Of a stretch of 64,000 nt of DNA, positions 58,013-64,000 are shown one piece after another. Position 1 is the stretch's first letter; every line of letters starts with the position of its first letter. The notes below the pieces were generated by a model. The model searched no databases. It had not been told where the DNA came from and saw only the letters and a program-made list of their open reading frames with translations. Made by a program: the position numbers and the translations under genes. The stretch is taken from NCBI RefSeq assembly GCF_905147365.1, contig NC_056408.1, positions 10,044,001 to 10,108,000 on the forward strand. Direction: 5' to 3'. This stretch comes from Aricia agestis (Eukaryota > Arthropoda > Insecta > Lepidoptera > Lycaenidae).

Positions 58013-58180
58013 CATGTACTATCAGAGAAGTTGATTCCTATGCAAATCGGGGACCTAAGTAGTTTGGTTGCGTTACGTCAAACCCAGCTGACAGATCACA
58101 ATTAACATTGAATTGACATATTCGACCAAATAATGTTGGTCTGTCAATTGCATAGGAATCAACTTCCTCGATGGTACATG
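58013..58180. mobile_element. 168-bp MITE
   Basis: The arms CATGTACTATCAGAGAAGTT and AACTTCCTCGATGGTACATG, including the exact GAAGTTGATTCCTATGCAA pair, form a 32-bp terminal inverted repeat. TGACAGATC and GGTCTGTCA lie inside. Confidence 0.7.
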
Positions 58181-58589
58181 AAATATTTCCTGAAAACCAT
58201 CAACTGTAATTATCATAAAAACAAAAAAATAAGTAAGGTACGCGAAGTGAACATGACACGACCTGACGACGACGACATGACACCTTCGCAGGTGGTGTGT
58301 GTGTGAGACTTACCTGCGAATCAGTAGTAAAAAAAGCGTTACGAAAACTTCCGAAATTATGATCTGATTTCCTAACATTTTCCTAACATTTTTGTGCACG
58401 AAGGAAAAACATTATAATAAACGTGTGGTGTTAATCGTTATATTCTGTTTAAAATTATAAAGACTAGATTTTTTCATGCCTGTCTGTGGATTTCAGTCTG
58501 TGGATGTCCAAAGAAAAATCATTGAAGGAAGGAAATCTGTGAAGAACAGGGGAATATCCAAAGAATAAGATATAAAAAAATACTCTTAT

Positions 58590-59664
58590 CTTAACAGACT
58601 GGTTCAATTGCAATGTGGATGTGACAAGAATATTTTCATAAATCATATCTGTGCAGAAAATATAGAAGAGCATGCCAATAAGATACAAAGTGCGGACCTT
58701 TTCAAAAAAGTTAAACTCCTCTCTAAAAAGTTTAAAGTCAACTCATGAGTTATAGAGGATGAACATGGTACATCTTTACACGATCTTGCAGCAATAACAG
58801 ATAGTTGGCGAAATTACTGTCAAGAACTTTATAAAAACCCAGAAATACGGACTGAAACATCTACGTTCGAGTGCGACCAACTGACATTGGAGCCTCCTAT
58901 ACTATTGTCTGAAGTAACTGCTGCTATATCCGCACTCAAAGCAAAAAAGGCCCCTGGGCAAGATCAAATAACTGCCGAGATTCTGAGCGCCATGGGTCCT
59001 GCAGCAGTTTGTTACTTTCATAGCATAATGGCACTCATATCGCACGCTAGCAAGGTGCTTCTTCACGTTATAAATATAATAGAATTCACAATTTTCTTGA
59101 CTGGCAGATTCCACAGGAACAAGCCGGCTTCGTGAGAGGCAAGGGTACTCGCGAGCAAATTTTAAACATCAGGCAGCTTATTGAGAAGTCATGCGAGTTT
59201 AATACACCTATCATCTTGTGTTTCATTGACTATAGCAAGGCTTTCGACAGTGTTGTATGGTCTGACTTGTGGAGGGTCCTGAAGGAACTTAGCGTGCCAC
59301 ACCACCTCATCGCTCTTATTCAGGCACTGTACAAGAGTAACAAAGGAGTTGTTAGGGCTAACAAGACCTACTCAAAACCATTTAGCTTTGGAAAAGGCGT
59401 CAGGCAAGGCTGTATTCTGTCACCCTCTTTAACGCCTACGGAGAGTACATAATAATGGTGGTTGATAGCTATGGAACATTAGATCTTGCAGGCCTGATTG
59501 ATTTTGAAGTAGTCTCCGACTTTGTATACCTGCGATTCAACATCAACAACACAGGATTATGTGAAAAGGAGATCAGAAGATATAGGTATTCTAAGAAATA
59601 TGGAAAGATTGTAACGTCACATCACGACGCGAGGAGGAGGAGTTTTTTTATGAATAATTTATAA
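58590..59664 (+). pseudogene. Non-LTR retrotransposon reverse-transcriptase relic
   Basis: Three plus frames carry successive pieces of one ORF2. Frame one (about 58600-59045, with an in-frame TGA at 58746) gives the linker and KKAPGQDQITAEIL. A frame change near 59045-59130 leads to frame two (to 59452), with EQAGFVRGKGTREQ, the motif-A segment FIDYSKAFDSV containing a catalytic Asp, and GVRQGCILSP (motif B). The sequence then jumps at about 59450 to frame three, with a downstream segment EVVSDFVYL. The palm segment with the YADD motif is absent, so a deletion removed it. The element is not functional. The motifs place it among endonuclease-type LINEs; the clade is uncertain. Confidence 0.85.
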
Positions 59665-60934
59665 ATGATTGAAAATAAATTGAAATCTGTGTGATGCCCT
59701 TCGGCAATAATATTATTAGGAAAATTCAATTATAATCATAGGTGAAAAACAATCAATAGCTTTTCAGTCTTTGCGAGTAAAATATTATATTATAGTAATT
59801 GTACTATGGTTGTAAAGTTCAGTTGCGTACTTATTCAGGTCGACCGTCCAAGCTTAAAATAAAATGTTATCACGACAAAGTCAAGTCCTCGACAGAGGTT
59901 TAGCTGAATTTCGTTAAGCTGTATTATGGATAAACTTTTCTTTCAGACTTTTTTTTCTAATTATGTCTATTAATACTAATTATAAAACAATATTCTAAAT
60001 CTAAGGAAAGGTATGCTTTTATGTCCTTTGAATAAAACTTCGAAATTACTGGATTAACTTTAATCGAGATATAGGGTAGATTACGAGGAACACGATAAAA
60101 TGTACGGTTTCCGCTAGGTACTTCAATATTTTTAAAATACATTAATTCTACATCTATATATAAGACCAATCTAATTTTGAACTTTTATTAGTAAGTACTT
60201 TACGCATAATTATTTTATTTTATCAGTATAATTATTTCATAATTCAAATTAAACTCGTAATGAGACATTAAACGAGGTTTAAGTCGATTGTCAAGTCATA
60301 ATCGTTTAATTTTATTGGTAAATAAATTGAAAATAATTTGTTTTTAAACCAAATTCTGTATCCTTTAAGCTAATATCGAAAAGGTAAGTAATTTGAATAA
60401 AATTCAAGACCATTTGATTAAGTTATTCGTATTTAAAACGTGAATCATGATAACATCGTTCGCCAAGGTCAACGGAGGCAATTGCCATATAAAATACACT
60501 AATCAGTAATCACACAAAAAACTAAACAATAGAATTTTTGTAGATAAAAGATACAAAAAAAGCTTAACAAAAATTATAATTTTTAATTTTTTGATCATCA
60601 TTCATCACTAATTGTAAAAAATGCAAGACAAAAAAAAATACTAAAATTAATTTAAAGTATAACCCAGCAGACAAATATTTAAAATTTTATTAAATTGTAT
60701 TTTTTTTATTTTATTTAAAAATTAAACATCTTTTAAAAAATCACGGTCACAGCTCGTTACTTTTGATGGCCTACTTATTTATTGCGTCGAATAAAATTTA
60801 AATTTAAAGCTACTGGTCGTTTTAAATTCTAGAATAGATGTTGATAATCTAATATTAAATGTTATGATACCAATAAATATTTGCTGATCAAAAGTATTAT
60901 CAGTACGTACGGTTGCTGGTAATTATATAAATTA
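59665..60934. other. AT-rich DNA
   Basis: Nothing recognised. Confidence 0.45.
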
Positions 60935-61350
60935 AAAATAATCGGTCAAGAAGCGAGTCGGACTCGCGCACGAAGGGGTAAATACCGTTATAGAGCAAAA
61001 ATTGGCCAAAAATTGTGTTTTTTGTATGGGAGCCCCCCATATTTTTTATTTTCTTTAAAAATTATTATTAATTATTAAAGTACACATATATAGTGAGAAT
61101 TTCAAGTGCCTACCTGTTGCCAAAAAGGACAAAAAATCAAGTTTGTTGTATGGGATTTTATTATTTTTATTATTTGTTGTTAAAGCGGCAACAGATATAC
61201 ACAATTTGTGAAAATTTTAGATGTCTAGCTATAACGGTTCTTGAGTTACAGCCTGGCGACCGACAGACAGACGGACAGACAACGAAGTCTTAGTAATAGC
61301 ACAGGTAATACGGTCCCGTTTTTACCATTTGGGTACGGAACACTAAAAAG
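60935..61350 (-). repeat. Family M copy 3
   Basis: It runs from AAAAATAATCGGTCAAGAAG to TTTGGGTACGGAACACTAA with GACAGACAGACGGACAGAC, in the orientation of 33798-34260. It carries an extra CACAGGTAATAC near the end, between AATAG and GGTCCCG. Confidence 0.75.
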
Positions 61351-63219
61351 GGAATAGTTTAGTACTTAACGATTTAAATGCAGATAAAGTATTTTATCAT
61401 TAATTAATTTATAGTTGCAGAAGCTGTCATATCTTATGATACAAACAAACGGATATTGATTTTCATATATTTTTAGCTCTACATGCTTATCCACTTAGCA
61501 ACGCAATAATTGAAAGTGCGACATAGAAATTCCACGAATTGATTTGAATAAATTTGCAATTTAAAGGTCAGCTATAGGATTCGGTTTTTTGTTATCTAAA
61601 ACCTCCGAATTTCGCAGATTGGTTCATTGACATTTGTAGTGCACGAAGGGTGCTCTATCCCCCTTATTTGTTTACGTCAGAGAGGGAGAGATGCCATTGT
61701 CGTCGCTATAGCAGGTGGCAGTTGAACTTTGAAGGTCGAAAAACGCTATGATAGCTTTTGATCTACTTGCAAGGAGTAATACTTCCTGTATGTGAATTTA
61801 TTGCATATTCAAATTACTCACCTGCCGATATGGGTATAATGTCTTAATTGTAATATCGGCGCTGTTTGATCCCGAGGTCACCTGCCTGTGCTAGAAGCCT
61901 ATGGTTTAATTATTTAAATTACCTAGTACCTAATTAATTACTGTCATTAGTATTTGATGCTATCTCTTATCGCTATATCGCTAGCGGTTAGTCTCAACAA
62001 CCTGTCTGCTACTATATTTTTATTATCACCATCATCAATATTATCAGCACATACAAATAAACACATAAAAAATAATATGATTTTTTTTTGGTAGAATATT
62101 ATAACGGACAAAATTGTAGAGTCAGGAAAAAATTGTAATTTGTTTAATATTTTACCTCCTGATTTAAATTTAATTACTTTAACTCATTCACTGATTATTT
62201 TTGATTTAGTAATTTTACCATGAATTTATTTCTACAAGTACACAGGAGTTACACTAGGAAGCTAGTTTATTTTATCACAGGAGCCTGTGAGACCACCCAC
62301 AACGATTATCTTAGTATTCAACGTTTATATCTACGCAATACTTATCGTTTATAAGATAAGTATACATGAATATTCATAATATTATTTGTAGGTAACTGAA
62401 AATGAAAACTTTCTCCTTGAATACTTTTTTAATTTAATTAATATGCTAAGTCAAATGAAATTTTCAAATTTTCTAAATTTTCGAATTTTTTAGAGATTCT
62501 TCAATCATTAATTCATTACTATAGATGATCAGCTCAGCGTACTCTTGGTGTCAGCTGACCCTAAGTTTAAGATGTGCTATTGCATCTGTGAAGTTTCAAT
62601 GGAATTGAAAGTTTAACAATAAAGATAGGTCAGTATTTTACAATAAACCATTTCTTTCTATTTTTGTTTCAAAAGGTACACTTTCTAAATGAAAGTTTAG
62701 GTCACTGTATAATTAATCTAGTTCTAAAAATGTGTAAATTTTAACCGACTACACAACAAAAGACAGTCTTCAATCAAGAAAAGGCGTAAACATAATAATA
62801 TTATTATTATTCACGAAGAGGAAAACATTTATCATAATTTTATTATGATCGTAATGAAATAATATTGATTTTACTAAAGTCGGTATGTAGATGAGATTTT
62901 GGGGTTCCGTGGCAACAATACACTAAGTGCAAGCTATGACAATTGGGGCACACAACGTTTAGCTACATCCTTTGATTGGGTACATTAAAGTTTTCCCGTT
63001 ATCCTTGAGAAATTGTGTGATACTTAGAAGCCTTTTTCACTAAAAATGTTATTAAAATATAACTTATGAAAATTAAGCTTCTACAGTGGCTAATGGTTTG
63101 AAGAATAGAGATGATTCCATTGAAGTCTTTATGTTATCTTGCTGTAAGCAGTATTTAATATAATTAAATAACAATTTATACAAATAGAAAGCAATAACAA
63201 CAACAGGTATGATTAGATA
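61351..63219. other. AT-rich DNA with one GC-richer patch
   Basis: 61600-61760 is GC-richer and includes TTGTTTACGTCAG and GGTGGCAGTTGAAC. No gene was recognised. Confidence 0.4.
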
Positions 63220-63283
63220 TTCTTATTTTGTCCTATTATTATTTTGTGATGGCACACAAAATAATAATAGGACAAAATAAGAA
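63220..63283. repeat. Perfect 29-bp hairpin
   Basis: Arms 63220-63248 and 63255-63283 are exact reverse complements (TTCTTATTTTGTCC... / ...GGACAAAATAAGAA) with a 6-nt loop ATGGCA. No second copy is seen. It could be a recent snap-back duplication or a structured RNA. Confidence 0.8.
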
Positions 63284-63382
63284 CGCATTGACAAACCGCG
63301 AAAACGCGCTTTGGGGCACTCATTTTGGAGACATTTTATTGAAAAGCTGGAGTCTGCACTTACGACAGTTTAGTCAATGCGC
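63284..63382. mobile_element. Possible short MITE next to the hairpin
   Basis: GCATTGACAAACC at the left and GTTTAGTCAATGCGC at the right are inverted with one mismatch, about 100 bp apart. CGCGAAAACGCGC forms an internal dyad. Confidence 0.4.
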
Positions 63383-63670
63383 TTCGTATTAATTTTCGGC
63401 AGACGCATTTACATTATCGTATTAATAATCACATTTATTCCCATACAAGAATATTTATGGACAGGAATTGCTTGAGATAAACATGTCTCAATTTACATAT
63501 CCACATAACGGTGCCCGTCGCAATCGTGAAATATTTTACAATTTAGCTGTCCGCACTTGTCAGGTTTCATAATTGAATATTTAAATAATCGTATTAGGTC
63601 CGAGGCATACGTAATTGATTATATTATTATGCTAATTATTCTCAGACATTATTGGATCACGCTTCGTCTA

Positions 63671-63706
63671 AAATGGCCCCAAACATGGAGATGTTTGGGG
63701 CCATTT
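63671..63706. repeat. Perfect 16-bp hairpin with GGAG tetraloop
   Basis: AAATGGCCCCAAACAT (63671-63686) pairs exactly with ATGTTTGGGGCCATTT (63691-63706). It is GC-richer than its surroundings and not linked to a repeat family. Confidence 0.75.
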
Positions 63707-64000
63707 AGGTGACCATGCTTTTTGACTCTACAGGATATTTTATGTCTTATTATTATAAAATACGTGTGATTATCGGCATAATATTTTGCTTTCAATTTGA
63801 TGTCGGTAATAATACTTAGCTATACGTACTTAGGTCCTTCATAATTATGGACGCCAACATTTTGACCGTATTGTTAAATAAACAAGGTTCAATTTTTGCT
63901 GAACAGCAAAAGTGTCAGACTCTACAATTTACGTTATGCAGGAAAATTGCACGAGACTGTGTTTTCTAAGCTATATACCTTAACTCGTTCGAGTAAGGCT

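Noticed and set aside
63220..63283. microRNA precursor
   Set aside because: The stem is perfect, the loop is only 6 nt and the composition is A/T-only in most of the stem; animal miRNA precursors normally have mismatches and a larger loop.

Overview
The window is strongly AT-rich eukaryotic DNA and looks like an intergenic or very large intronic segment of a lepidopteran (moth or butterfly) nuclear genome. That assignment rests on recall of repeat families, since no search was run: a tRNA-headed SINE beginning GCCTCCGTGGTCTAGTGG, LINE tails with a CCGCGCGGCTTCGCCCGCG-type start, GTCTGTCT-bearing elements starting GGGTTCCGTACC, and foldback MITEs such as the CAGGGTGTAACAAAAATAAG family. There is no bacterial, phage, CRISPR or operon content. 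No complete gene can be supported.

The best coding evidence is a 32-nt exon at 36827-36858 with a strong acceptor, a well-placed ATG and a GTAAGT donor. A second, weaker candidate exon lies at 48816-48905. Neither is assigned to a family. Other coding remnants belong to transposons: a LINE reverse-transcriptase relic at about 58590-59664 that lacks its catalytic YADD segment, a minus-strand TE-protein relic at 7163-7444, and a LINE ORF end at 56455-56517. An unassigned, broken, coding-like tract sits at 29566-30496.

Layout: 1-12.6 kb holds a decayed hAT element, a full SINE with an 11-bp target duplication, LINE tails and a 257-bp palindromic MITE. 12.6-28.6 kb is rich in MITEs, including a Harbinger-like element with TAA duplications and a hAT element with a perfect 8-bp duplication that itself carries a foldback insertion. 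30.9-36 kb is a nested repeat cluster. 36.5-40.2 kb is the least repetitive part, with the exon candidate and a dense motif cluster at 40082-40165. 41-47.6 kb is again repeats, including a MITE carrying paired CRE and CACGTG sites and a SINE split by a LINE tail. 48-64 kb alternates AT-rich unique DNA with MITEs, nested LINE/SINE insertions and several clean hairpins.

The most unusual item is a five-copy family of about 80-bp repeats (24131, 24571, 27943, 55628, 56559). It has two sequence classes whose central 16-bp palindromes differ by paired, compensating changes (CGGTCACCGGTGACCG versus CGGCACCCGGGTGCCG). It is the best candidate here for something poorly described, but its function is unknown.
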